A DNA stretch of 64,000 nt from Gymnopus androsaceus JB14 (lineage: Eukaryota > Basidiomycota > Agaricomycetes > Agaricales > Omphalotaceae): the NCBI GenBank assembly GCA_009733575.1, contig ML769580.1, forward strand, positions 62,001 through 126,000. Reading direction: 5' to 3'. Below the pieces are notes generated by a model. That model was given only the letters and a program-made list of their open reading frames with translations. It was not told where the DNA came from and made no database searches. Of this stretch, positions 49,601-60,128 are shown piece after piece. The translations under genes and the position numbers were made by a program. The stretch's first letter is position 1, and each line of letters opens with the position of its first letter.

Positions 49601-50063
49601 ATGAAGTCCTGTCGTGAACCAGGATTGGCTGCGAAAGCAGCGTCCCAGGAAGTACCTGCGTCTACTGAAGTTTCGGATACACGAGACGATTCCTCTGGTG
49701 AATTGGAGCGAGCTATACGCCGCTTTTTGTGAGGGGATTCGGGGAGGAACTCAGAGGGACGGGGAAGAGTGGCTAGATCATGAGTTCGGGCTTCAATCTC
49801 TGCGTTGAGTCGGTCTAGGAGCAGGTCCAGCCTAGAGGGTTGTTTGGCGGAAGGGAGAGGGATGGATTCAGCGGTCTGGCGTTTCCGTTCTGAAAGGTCT
49901 AGCTCTGTCTCTTCGCTAGAATCTTCTTCCTCACTGATATCTTCATCGGCCTCCACAGATACAAACGCGCGGACCTTGGAGTAGCGGAAGTATCAGTAGG
50001 GCCCATACGTAGGTTGTTTTTACATACCAAATCGGCCTTTTGGGATTTCGAATGCCCTGCCAT
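46607..50063 (-). CDS. SPT5-like NGN/KOW protein carried by the KDZ element
   Basis: About 1,100 residues in three exons. The first (ATG at 50061-50063) encodes MAGHSKSQKADL, joined to VRAFVSVEADEDISEEEDSS, an acidic start as in SPT5. After Lys/Arg-rich nuclear signals (SPHKKRRIARS), the NGN-like region begins at ELFEFGIYYVRCR. It continues across an intron into GREAAIVKRICHDIEVG and LPGGIYIQARS...DGFIYP, matching the W/YxVRCR start and GxIYIEA strand of SPT5 NGN domains. KOW-type motifs follow: GTWVTATRGRYKGDCGLIVE, LCGKQGLVVAVSDRTVDVWI and RKGYRGWVKEVK. A last one may lie near GLYLVCEGDHIGKLVRRASE. SPT5 is the processivity factor bound to RNA polymerase II. The usual C-terminal repeat tail is absent. 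There is no stop or frameshift in the 877-codon last exon, unlike the neighbouring transposase. The family call is by pattern; host SPT5 lies outside the window. Confidence 0.65.
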
Positions 50064-50292
50064 GAATCTGGAATAGCGAAAGAGTGTTGGTCAGCTAGAT
50101 ATTCTCCAGAATGCCTGCTGCCTCATTCAACGGGGTGACACGTAGTCTCTCCGTCTTTTTTTCACATTTTTTTTCATATTTATTTCATTTCTTACGCGTT
50201 TTATGGCCTTGAGCCGTTCTTAAGCGTATTCCCAAGATAGATTATAACTACAACTACGGTATAATGATAAATGACGAACGGAGAGCACTTAC

Positions 50293-50513
50293 TGAAGTAC
50301 ACGCAGCGTACGTGGAAGTTCAGGAGAAACTGAAAAAGTGACGTCACGTCACAGATCGTGATACTCGAGCAACTTGTACATAAGTGAGCTCGAGCTCGTC
50401 TCACGAGCGCTCACTTATGTACAGTCGTGCTCGAGTATCACCGACTCTGTGACGTGACGTCACCTTTCAGTTCTCTTGAACTTCATGCTGTACTTCGTCG
50501 TAATGGCGACTTT
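50293..50513. repeat. Long inverted repeat in the divergent promoter of the KDZ element
   Basis: The left arm (from GAAGTAC near 50294) and the right arm (ending GTACTTCGTCG near 50510) pair over about 100 bases each around a centre near 50397. Both arms contain GTGACGTCACGTCAC-type sequence, that is, the TGACGTCA palindrome bound by CREB/ATF-class bZIP factors. CTCGAG and GAGCTC palindromes lie near the centre. It sits between the SPT5-like gene (minus) and the right-arm gene (plus). Confidence 0.8.
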
Positions 50514-50922
50514 CGTTCAACCAGAGTGAGTATCTCTTCGTTCGTATTACTAGTAGTAACGTAGCGTAAAACATCTCAATGAAGTAAGAAAAATATACTT
50601 AAGTGGCTCAAGGCCATAAGAAAACGAGACCAAAATACAGCGAGTTTGCATTACACTCTGCTGCGGGACATGGACGCGATTTAGCTCAGCTTCTTCGCGC
50701 ACAGCGTCCAAATTTTTCATTCTCGAATTGGTGTACAATAAGAATATTGCTAAACAGATTTTTATTTTATTGTTGTAGATTCTCATGCCCAGTGGCCACA
50801 ATCATCAATAGCAAACAATGAACATGTCCAGCTCTCGCGTGAGCTTTATTTCTACGCGTCTAGTGACTTTTTACCGAATTATCTAGCCCGCAATCCAACT
50901 ATTCACCCAAACCTTACCTGAT

Positions 50923-53900
50923 ATGCACAACACACGCCTGAACCACGCCCATACACTTGTCAACTTCATTCTGCTGGTACTGCCAGATGACATTAGTCTA
51001 TCTAATGTCAATGGTGGCGCCAAAGCAGCCAAAAAAGGGAAACCTCAGAAGAAAACCACTCCCGGTGGCTCCAAATCTAAGCCTAAAGGAACCAGTAAAG
51101 CGCAGAAGGCCAATGTATGTATTCTCTTATTGATTTCATATTGCACTGTATTGAACGGTCTTTTTGAAAGACGCCACAGGAAGACTCTACCAGTCGACCT
51201 CAATCCCAAGCCCGAGTTATTCACCCAGCTCCTGCAGCTCTGTCTCCCACCACCAGAGCTATAGCGGTATTAAAATAAACCCCTACAAGTCTCGGAGGCG
51301 TATTTTAATACTAGCAACAAGTTGTCAGCCAGCCAAATATGCCCAGGGAACCCTAACCATAGTATGATAAGATGGCACCATATCTCGGGAACCAGGGGCC
51401 GTGGGAAAAAACGGAAATGGCTACACCCCTTTATTTTTCTCCCTCTTTCCAGTGGTGCCTCCGCTTAATCCTAATCTAAAATTAGGATTATGACCAAATA
51501 TAGTAATAAGCACTGTTTTGGTCAGGTCTCGTTAGGGTAAGCACAAAGTGCTTACCCTAACATAGAGACCTGATCAAAACAGTGCCAAACAAACAGTGAA
51601 CATAGGTTAGGGTTAGGGTGGTTAGGGTGGTTAGGGTTTAGGGGTTGAGGATAATAATGGGGGTGTGGGGGCTTGCCCCCACTGTTGAAATATTAATCAG
51701 GGTTAGGGTTAGGATCCGAGGTAGGCCTAGGGTTGGGTGCAGGTGACCTACACGAGCATGGGAAAATTGTCCGTTTTTTCCACGGGCTCTCGTTCTCTCT
51801 GTATCGATATTTCTTTTCTGGGTCAAAGCTGTGCTGACAACTTGTCGCAAATATTAAATACGCCACCGAGAACTTGTCGGGGTTTATTTTAATACTGCTA
51901 ATGAACCAGCTGCTCCCACCCACGAGGAATCTCCTCCTGCAGTTTTGTCTGCCACCCCAAGGAAGTTCAATCTCCTGCTGCACCTCCGTCTGCCACCCCC
52001 GAGAAAGTGCAATCTCCTCCTGCGACTCCGTCTCCCACCCTTGAGAAAGCTCAAGGTCCTCCTGATGCTCTGTCTCCTACACACGAGAAAGCCCAAACTC
52101 CTCCTGCCGCTCCGTCTCCCATCCCCGACCAAGGCCAACTAAACAATTCTCCTCCTCAGATTAATCAATCCATCGTCGAACAAGATCAGGAGGAGGTTGA
52201 GCAATGTGAAGTGGCTCGACTTAGAGCACTTCAGACTCGGAAGGCTCTGCAGGAACGCATCGGGTTTGCAGATACAGTCTCTCGGATCGGCAGAGAGTAT
52301 ATCGTCAAAGCCAGAGCTACTCATCCCAGAGCCTCCATGGTCATCGAACAAAAGTTCTGGTGGGATGTTGAAGTAATAGCTCGACTCACCGAAGACGACG
52401 ATACAGTAGGTGGTCTCGACGTTGTGGCTGCTTATTACAAGGAACACGCGCTGCCAGAACTGGAGTTCGGGACTTTCGAAATCGCGATGTGGGCTTACAC
52501 GGTGGATGCGCAGGGCTACAAGGCTGTAGAGCAACACACTGTTGAGCTTCTCCGGACTCTTGTGATGCCCCACGCATGCCATATGGATTCAGAAGTATAT
52601 TATGAGCGATTTGGCAAACTCTTTAGACTGGATTCGCTCGTTCTTGACCTGAAGGACTGTGTGGACGAGAGGGCAGAGCTGTTAAAATTTTTAGAGCATC
52701 AGCAGGCGTCGGTTAAATGCCAAGTTGAAAACAAGCCTGCTATTCTACAGTTTCTCGACGAGTGCGCCGAACATGATCGTCAGAACCGTCTCGAGCAACA
52801 GCGATCTGGAGCAGGCACCTGTAACTGTTATCTGAAGCTTGACTCTGGATATATCCCACTTAGTGTGGAGCAGGAGCGTCTGGAGGAGGAGTGTCTGGAG
52901 GCAGGAGCGTCTGGAGCAGGAGCGTCTGGAGGAGGAGCGTCTGGAACGGAAGCGCATCAAGCAGGAATCGTTGTCGTCAGGAGGAACGGGAGCCTGAGGG
53001 TCCTAAGTTTCATTGTCGTCTACGGAGTCGTCGACAGCGGGAGCAAGAGCAGGACCAGACCTGAGGAGTTGGGATCTGAGGGACAGGAAGTAGATCAGGA
53101 CTCCATTTACGGATCTAAGCTCAACAGCGCGGGTGACCTGGCTGACAGCGATGAGAAGATATACCTATTCATCAGTGGGTCTTTGAAACATCCCCGTCGT
53201 TCGAGGGGCTCACTCGAGGTAGATTCCAATGATGCTAGTACTCTTTTTGACAACGACGAAGATGAGGAAAGACCTCTCCGTTGTTTGAAGCGTCGCCGTT
53301 CTACGGATAACTCATCTGACCAAGAACCCGACGTAGGACATCAGGCCAAAGTAAAGCCAAAGCCTAGGGGGAAGTCCCAGGGGAAGCGGCCCTCTGAATG
53401 GAGAGGTATCGGAGCATCTGACGGGTCAGCGGAAGACGATGCAGACGACGACGAAGACATTCCTTCCGACGACCCTTTGATGGCGAAAGGCCCTCTTCCC
53501 AAGTCCGTCAAGAATCAGATTGATACTGCGCATGCCAAATTCAAGGCTGAGATTGCTCAGATCGCTCACAAATCTGGACGCGAGTTACAGAGCTGCTACA
53601 ACTACCTTGACACTGACAATCAGGTACCCAGGGCCGCCAACTGCTTCAATATCTTTCAAATTTGATACGGAGTTCACAGCGAGAAACATCATAACCCTGG
53701 TGGTACATTTATTATATCTTTTTTTTTCTCCGTCAAGTTTATTAATTGATTTTTGTAGTTACTGCTTCCGAGTGGACGAAGATTGTAACGAAGGAATATT
53801 ACACCTTTCTACGAAAAAATCTGTCCGAGGGTGAGTTCCATGACAATGAAGCTCGCCGACATGTTCTCAAGGAACAATTCACGTGGTACGAGACTAACAT

Positions 53901-55377
53901 GGAGAACTTTATTGAGGCGAAGAAGAAGAAGGGAAAGATGTCGGATTTGTTGCAGAAAATCATGCGCCCATTCATTGCCCTGGTACGTATTAGCCATTCT
54001 CATTCGTTTCTACTTCCCTGACTCATGGGTTGGAACCTACAGGCTGAAAAGATTCATATCGAGACAGGCTATCATATTGGTGCGTATGCAGTTCATGAAG
54101 ACCATGAACCTCTCACCTGGGTCGCGACGACGGATCTCCAAAAGATTCAAGAAACTAGAGGGATGTAAATGCATGCCCAGGCTGCAGACTTGCATGCTTT
54201 AGTTTGGTAAGTGATGGTGCATTCTTATTTTCTCTTGGACATGAGCACTAATTATGCATGACCTAGAACCCAACGAATGAAAGCTCGGGAAATCGATGCC
54301 GATCTCGACAAGCTGGCTGGGTTTCTTCGCAAGACTTTGGGCAATGAATGCGACCACTTGCGTATGCTTTTACCAAAAATCATCCTATTTGATGCAAGTG
54401 AGATATTTTATTTCGGCTTGATTCATGGTGACTGACTTAACTGGATAGACTGACTCGTTGGCAACGATGGTGATTGCAGGGATCCCAACAAGCTTCAACT
54501 GACTCAATTCGTGAAGAATGTGTGGGAGTTCCATGTCCGTATTGTCAATTGGCCTGAGGGCGTTCCTTTCATCAAGTGTGGAGTCATGTCAAAGAAAGGG
54601 TTTCGACAAGGGTTCAACAAGGTCCATGCTATCAGCTCGGCCGAACTTAGCACCATTTGCAAAACTCAAGTCGCGTTACTTATTGCTCAGTCGGAAGGCA
54701 AGGACATTGAGGATCCTGGTGATTGCGTGGAGATGGTATCTTGGGACGAAGGTCAGTTTCCTTGGATGTAAATGAATTGCATATCTCAAGTCTTTACAGA
54801 GGAGATCGATCTACCCATCGAGGATCAGCACAACATAGCCTTGGTGACTGACACCAAGGGGAATGTAGTCGTTGCAGTTTCTAACTTGCCAACGTACCAA
54901 GCAGCCATGGTAACAGAAGAAGATCAGGAGGAGGAAGAAAATCAGGGAGACGAAGATCCGACATTGTGGGCTGATAGCACTCCACCTCGTCCGACCCGCC
55001 AACCAGTGTCGCGTGGTTCTCCCATGCCCAACTCACGTCCACGTCCGGTAGTAGCTTCTCGGGCTCCACTTTCAACCCCAACCGTTTCTCCACCAAGACC
55101 AGCAGCAGCAGGACCTTCATGCACATCTCAGACCCAATCCATTTCCCCAGCAAGACCTTCGCGCACATCTCATCTTCCGAGCAGACAGTCTGCTGCTTCA
55201 CATGCTTCTCAACCGTTGAGAGATGAAAGAGGAGGTGTTCGTGGAACTCGCAGGCCACTTTCACCTGTTGGGGAGGAATCGGAGCGGCTGACGAAACAAC
55301 TCAAGCAGTCAAGTGTCCCAAAGCAATGCAATGCCTTGTGCAATGCATTGAAGAAGAAGCTGGGAACGCGGAAATAA
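50923..55377 (+). pseudogene. KDZ-element right-arm acidic/proline-rich protein, interrupted
   Basis: A long multi-exon gene. The upstream part encodes Lys/Gly-rich sequence (KAAKKGKPQKKTTPGGSKSK) and, after a GTATGT intron, a Pro/Ala stretch cut by the MITE at 51262-51900. It resumes with 15-16-residue repeats of the PSPTxEKAQxPP type. A central helical region resembles the left-arm accessory protein (EIAMWAYTVDAQGYKAVEQH). A coiled-coil and acidic region follow, then SEWTKIVTKEYYTFLRKNLS and HIGAYAVHEDHEPLTWVATT. An INWPEG-like motif comes next (VRIVNWPEGVPFIKCGVMSK), and a Ser/Pro-rich tail ends at 55377. I have seen the WPEGVPF motif in agaricomycete transposon-linked proteins, but its function is unknown. 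Lesions are frameshifts near 51958 and 52900 and a TAA at 54166-54168 where CAA fits. Confidence 0.55.
51262..51900. mobile_element. MITE-like element with TA ends and TTAGGG repeats
   Basis: Terminal inverted repeats of about 70 bp start TAGCGGTATTAAAATAAACC at the left and match the reverse complement of the right end (TAGCAGTATTAAAATAAACC). TA bases are present at both tips, as for Tc1/mariner-type target sites. The interior has no open frame. It contains a 76-bp hairpin (51510-51585) and an 18-base perfect palindrome (51664-51681). It also has two clusters of TTAGGG-type repeats (51606-51645, 51699-51713). The coding-type Pro/Ala sequence continues on both sides, which shows insertion into the right-arm gene. 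Confidence 0.8.
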
Positions 55378-55659
55378 ACTTGACGTTTTATTGAGTATCT
55401 TATTTTGTTAAGTGGCTGACTGTATCATCTTGGCTAGAATGTGTTTTAATTTTTGCTTGTTGTTGTAAATGAATGCTTATGTTATTTTGTCACTGTATAT
55501 GCTGTTGTTGTACAGCTAACTGGTTTCTTGGTTTTATGATTATATTGTTCGCTTATGATATCTTTATTGTTTTCTGCTTATGCTTTATATGCCTAACATG
55601 TTATGCCATCTATGTAAAATTCAATGAATAGGTTCTATGTTTTTGATAGCTTTGAAGTT

Positions 55660-56564
55660 AGCTACTTATTGGGAATCCCACATACTCAATTGGGTGGGAT
55701 ATCCAGCTACATTGTTACCTGGGAATCCCACATACTCAGTTGAGTGGGATATCCAGGTACCCTGTTACATGGGAATCCCACATACTCAATTGGGTGGGAT
55801 GTCCAGCTACCCTGTTACCTGGGAATCCCACATATTCAGGTGGGTGGGATATCCAGCTACCCTGTTACATGGGAATCCCAGATACTCAGGTGGGTGGGAT
55901 ATACAGCTACATTGCTACCTGGGAATCCCACATACTCAGTTGAGTGGGATATCCAGCTACATTGCTACCTGGGAATCCCACATACTCAGTTGAGTGGGAT
56001 ATCCAGGTACCCTGTTACCTGGGAATCCCGCATGCTCAGAGGTGGGTGGGATATCCAGCTACCCTGTTACCTGGGAATCCCACATACTCAGGTGGGTGGG
56101 ATATCCAATTACTAGCCCAGTTGGCAATCTTAACTATGCTACTGAGGAGTGGGATATCTGTTGTATGTATGTCACTCCAAGCTAAGTTAAACATTGCAGT
56201 AATAAGACATAATAGTGAGGGGTTATTAAAGCATATAAATACTTCAGATGTTTCTATTCACATAAAGGGAGTGATATATCTAGTATAATTGAAAAATGAA
56301 TTGTATGTAGTAGGATTTAACAACAGATGAATGATATTCAAGGATTGGTATACTATATACTGATGAGTGCATTAAGAGACCTACTAACTGCAGGTAGATA
56401 GGTAGATATAAATTTACATAAGACAGGCAGGTATAGCAGCTTCCTGAAAGAAGACCATGGATATCCCATGGATGTCCCATGGGTCCCCCATGCCAGGACC
56501 TCAGACACTTGGGTGATCCCAGATGGGATATCCCGGGGATTTGACCCCTCTTAGGGCCAACTAT
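55660..56564 (-). repeat. Right long inverted terminus of the KDZ element
   Basis: Starts inside with nine tandem units of about 50 bp (55671-56116). Each reads GGGAATCCCACATACTCAGT, then GAGTGGGATATCCAGCTACC, so each unit has two half-palindromic GGGAATCCC/GGGATATCC boxes. The unique part and the outer palindrome cluster up to 56564 mirror the left terminus. Confidence 0.88.
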
Positions 56565-57130
56565 TGGGTCAAAAGTTGAGCCTAACAAGGTACTTTTTAG
56601 TAGGTGACTGAAGTGCCGTGATCTTGATTTTAACTTTGTAGAAGACTCGGAGTCAGGGAAAGAGGGAAATTAATACTGAATTGAGTGATTGTGGTACTGT
56701 ACTTCTGTCCTTGGTGCATGATAGTGTTGGTTGTAGACTTTTTCAATCAAGTTGAACTTCTCGCAATGGCCTAAAACTTATTCACTCCCGGTGTGGTGAT
56801 ACTCTATTGATACCCTATATGGGACCTCTCTCGGGCTCAACATCCCGAGATCGCACCGTAAAAAGATAGTATCTCACTTCCTTTAATCTACCGCTACAAA
56901 AAAAAAAGCTTTCAATTGGTCTCTTTGATGCATATTCCCCGTGTATGTACAAGGAATACCTCGTACCTAAGCTTGGCATCATAATGACCGAAGATTTTGC
57001 AAAAACTACTAGTCGCGACAGCGCTCAGCCTGTGCCTCTTGCAATATCATACAACTACAAGTTTTTACGATGAAGATCCATTTTGAATGTGTTAAAAGCC
57101 TCCAATGCATATCTCGAAAATCAAACTCAG

Positions 57131-57879
57131 ATGCTCGCACTCTCGACCTCTTTCGTCTCTCTAATGGTTTTGGTCTATATCTCTGCTGCTCAGTCAGTGG
57201 CACCAATATATGGACAATGTAACTCTCGTTTTTTGATGACTACTAAACCTTGACGCTTGTTCTTTTTCTTTAGGTGGAGGACTCACTTGGAATGGCCTGA
57301 CTGTACTATTCATATCCCTATTTAGATATATGTATGCTCATTTTAATCACATAGATATGCGCAGTGGGATTGACTTGCGTTAAAGAAAATGACTACTTCT
57401 CGAACTGTTTCCCTGTAAGTCTTTCGGAAGAATTTTCCTTGAACTTCAAGTTGCTGAATTCATCCACATTTGGTTTAGCTCTCAACTGCGTATACCCCAG
57501 CCAACGCTGCAGCGCAAGCTGCAGGTAAGTTGTACTTTGGATCCGCAACAGATGCTTCAGAATTTTCTGGCAGTGATTACTACTACTCGTATTATTTGAA
57601 GCAGCTCAGGCAGCTTACGCCTGAAAACAGTATGAACTGGGTAACAAATATTCAATGCTACCAACCTGAGAATGTAATTTAATTCTGCGGCGATTTAGAA
57701 TGCTACTGAGCCTGAACAGGGAGTTTTTACCTTTGCTGGAGGTGATGCTGTTGTAGATTACGCCCAAAGCAATTCGCAGTTGGTACGAGGTCAGTCGTAG
57801 CACATTTTATTTTCTTTGTGGCTCCCCGATCCATTGATTTCTTTTTGAAAGGGTACAATTGTGTTTGGTATAACCAGCT
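57131..57879 (+). pseudogene. 5' fragment of the GH10 xylanase gene, cut by Copia 2
   Basis: A close copy of the start of the gene at 33626: signal peptide, first CBM1 half, linker and the first GH10 strands up to the exon after GGGTACAATTGTG. It stops exactly where the Copia 2 LTR begins (57880). The catalytic exons are not found anywhere to the right in this window. The copy extends upstream to about 56606 and includes the non-coding region before the gene, so it arose by DNA duplication, not by retroposition (the introns are kept). Confidence 0.85.
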
Positions 57880-58901
57880 TGTTGGAATATCAAAGGTAAA
57901 TATATTCTATTGAACTATACATGGAACGCTTTCTCGTAGTCTCCACTTGTTTGTATCACCATCCCATGCACTCCACTGTTATCATCTCACAGACTCCACT
58001 CAGTCTCTCACCATATCCACTTGCTCTCTCGTAGTACCCACCTCGCCATATGTAGTAGCCACAAGTGTTCACGCAGTAGCCACTTGCCCAATATATTGTT
58101 TGTACATAGGACTGTATATAAAGCCTAGTACCATACCCTGTAATACAACCATCGTCCCTCATCGATCTGTGTGATCGTTACTACTAAGTCCTGTGTGGAC
58201 TTACTGCTGCTACTTCCTATTTAGGAATGTAACTCTAATAGGTTATGGGCCCCGGCCTTAACCATTGACACATCATATTGCCGTAACTCTTGTTCATGCC
58301 ACCCAGGCCAGATCCTCCACCACTACGAACTCGACAGGAGATAAAATCATCACAACAAGCACCACCACCAGTAACTCGACAACGTTCCATCGCATTGGAA
58401 CAAGCCAGCTCATCGAGTAGCAAAGCTGTAACACCACAGCAGAGATCAGCACCATTACCTCCCACAGACGACACTGTTCCTTGTAAAGGACACCCACACA
58501 TCTTTGACATCGACGAATTAGTTGACAGGTACAAGAACCGAACCACTGGAAAGTGGAGCCAGTGCGACAAACAACATTGCCTAAATTGATACGACGTACC
58601 TTGGACAGGTAAATTAGCAAATTTTGCGAAACCCATTGTGAAAGATCAGGAGGCAATTATCAGAAGTCACCTATGACACATCGCCAACGATGACGAAGAT
58701 GACGACGAAGAAGAGGATACTGAAGCACCTGTTGCTCAGCCTATAGCATCATCCTCACAACAGCATACTCCCGCTCCATCCCAGTCACCTGCACCGAAAC
58801 GCGAACCAACCCCACCTACACCTCCACAACCATCTCCACAGGGCACCGCACCCCAATTTCCATATTCAAATACGGAACCACCTTCTCCACACAGATCCCC
58901 A

Positions 58902-60128
58902 TTGCCACCAGATCCCGGATCACCAGGTGCTTTAATTGCTGATTCCGACGACGACAAAATGTCTAAAGCAAACAAAGCCTTTGATAAGGTTACAACCTTA
59001 AAGTCGGACGGATCAAACTGGGACACATGGAAAACTCGAGTGGAATTTGCAGCCAGATCTATCGGCTATCAGCGTTATTTGGAATGGAATCCGCAACCTG
59101 ATCTTGCCCAAGGATCAAATGACAAGCATAGGGGAAAGGATAGTGATTTGCTGAATGCAATCATTGGCAGGTTATCGGATGGAATATTCCGCAGGTATAG
59201 GCATTACAACAACACGAAACAGTTGTGGGAAAATTTACTCGCTGATTATGATTCTAAAAACGCTCTTACTGAATCATTTTTACAAAGACAACTTCACACC
59301 ATGCAATGCATGGACCCATCCAAGGTCAATAAACATTTGGACAACATGATCAGCATCCACGACGACCTCACGACTAGGGGAATCGATATCAACAATGATA
59401 TATTCGTTAACACCATTATGTCCTCTGTCCCCGACACCTTCAAAGCTACGATAAATGCATTGGCTGTTTTCTCTGCCAAATCAGACAAGAAGCTCAGTCC
59501 TGCCAAGCTTATTTCCACCATTCGTGCTGAATCAATGGTACACCAAATGCGACATGATCACAAGAAGGAATCGGCAAACTACGCCGGTAACAGGGGAAGA
59601 GGAGGATTCCGAGGTCGTGGAAATTCCTTTAGGGGAAATTCCCGAGGCAGAGGCAGAGGCTGTGGAGGATCAATGAGTCGTCAGGACTCCATTTGTTACA
59701 ACTGCGGAGGTAAAGGACACTTTGGAAATCAATGTCCATCGGAGAAACGCAGTCAGGCCAACGAGGCCAAGGAGACGAAGGCTCCTAAAGAGAAGCAGAA
59801 GAAGAAGTCGGATGGAAACTGGAGAGATAGGCCAAAGAACAGCGAAGTGGCATCCTCATCTATGCTTGAGGAAGTACCAGAGTCATCATGGGCAGCAATC
59901 AAAATTCCCGCTAAGCATGGGAATCTTGTCTTTGATTTTTCCGAAATAGTTGATAAATTCGAATTAGCTCTTTCATTGCTGAGCGATCACAGATTCAAGA
60001 AATACAGCTGTAATGCGATGCAAGACATTAAAATCGATACTCCACCACCTCTTAACAACAAAGAGGAGGAAGAAGTATATGTCGACGCTTACGCTGCAGC
60101 CCACAGTTACGGAGCAATTCTTTTTTGA
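58902..60128 (+). CDS. Copia 2 gag with zinc knuckle
   Basis: An open frame of about 408 codons with the Copia gag core (LKSDGSNWDTWKTRVEFAAR, LWENLLADYDSKNA, FLQRQLHTMQCM). An Arg/Gly-rich basic stretch follows, then the CCHC knuckle CYNCGGKGHFGNQC, which binds genomic RNA. The frame terminates in TGA at the T run near 60120. There, six T where five would keep frame separate it from the protease DSGCSTHM motif in the +1 frame. A one-base insertion is more likely than programmed frameshifting, because Copia elements usually use a single frame. The true start may lie further upstream. Confidence 0.8.
   Translation: MPPDPGSPGALIADSDDDKMSKANKAFDKVTTLKSDGSNWDTWKTRVEFAARSIGYQRYLEWNPQPDLAQGSNDKHRGKDSDLLNAIIGRLSDGIFRRYRHYNNTKQLWENLLADYDSKNALTESFLQRQLHTMQCMDPSKVNKHLDNMISIHDDLTTRGIDINNDIFVNTIMSSVPDTFKATINALAVFSAKSDKKLSPAKLISTIRAESMVHQMRHDHKKESANYAGNRGRGGFRGRGNSFRGNSRGRGRGCGGSMSRQDSICYNCGGKGHFGNQCPSEKRSQANEAKETKAPKEKQKKKSDGNWRDRPKNSEVASSSMLEEVPESSWAAIKIPAKHGNLVFDFSEIVDKFELALSLLSDHRFKKYSCNAMQDIKIDTPPPLNNKEEEEVYVDAYAAAHSYGAILF

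Larger units (their letters stand above)
40575..56566. mobile_element. KDZ-family giant DNA transposon (about 16 kb)
   Basis: Both ends share one long inverted repeat. The left end starts AATAGTTGGCCCTAAGAGGG, and the right end is its reverse complement, ending CCAACTATTG. The match continues about 0.9 kb inward on each side, through a GGGATATCCC palindrome cluster, a unique stretch, and an array of nine repeats of about 50 bp. Between the arms lie a minus-strand KDZ transposase, an accessory gene and an SPT5-like gene, and on the plus strand a long acidic gene. KDZ (Kyakuja-Dileera-Zisupton) elements are known as very large fungal DNA transposons. Flanking target-site duplication is not evident, because the left end abuts the Copia LTR exactly. 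Confidence 0.85.

Noticed and set aside
51606..51713. TTAGGG repeats as a true chromosome end
   Set aside because: Only a few imperfect units are present, they lie inside a bounded MITE-like element, and coding-type sequence continues on both sides.
55671..56116. Regular repeats that could be mistaken for a CRISPR array
   Set aside because: The units are contiguous with no unique spacers, are partly palindromic, and recur inverted at the other end of a DNA transposon in a eukaryotic genome.
55637..56288. Overlapping open frames in all three plus-strand frames across the 50-bp repeats, and the matching minus-strand frames at 41033-41514
   Set aside because: A 50-bp unit without stops keeps all frames open. 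The proteins are only the repeat read in shifted frames. They are part of the transposon termini, not genes.
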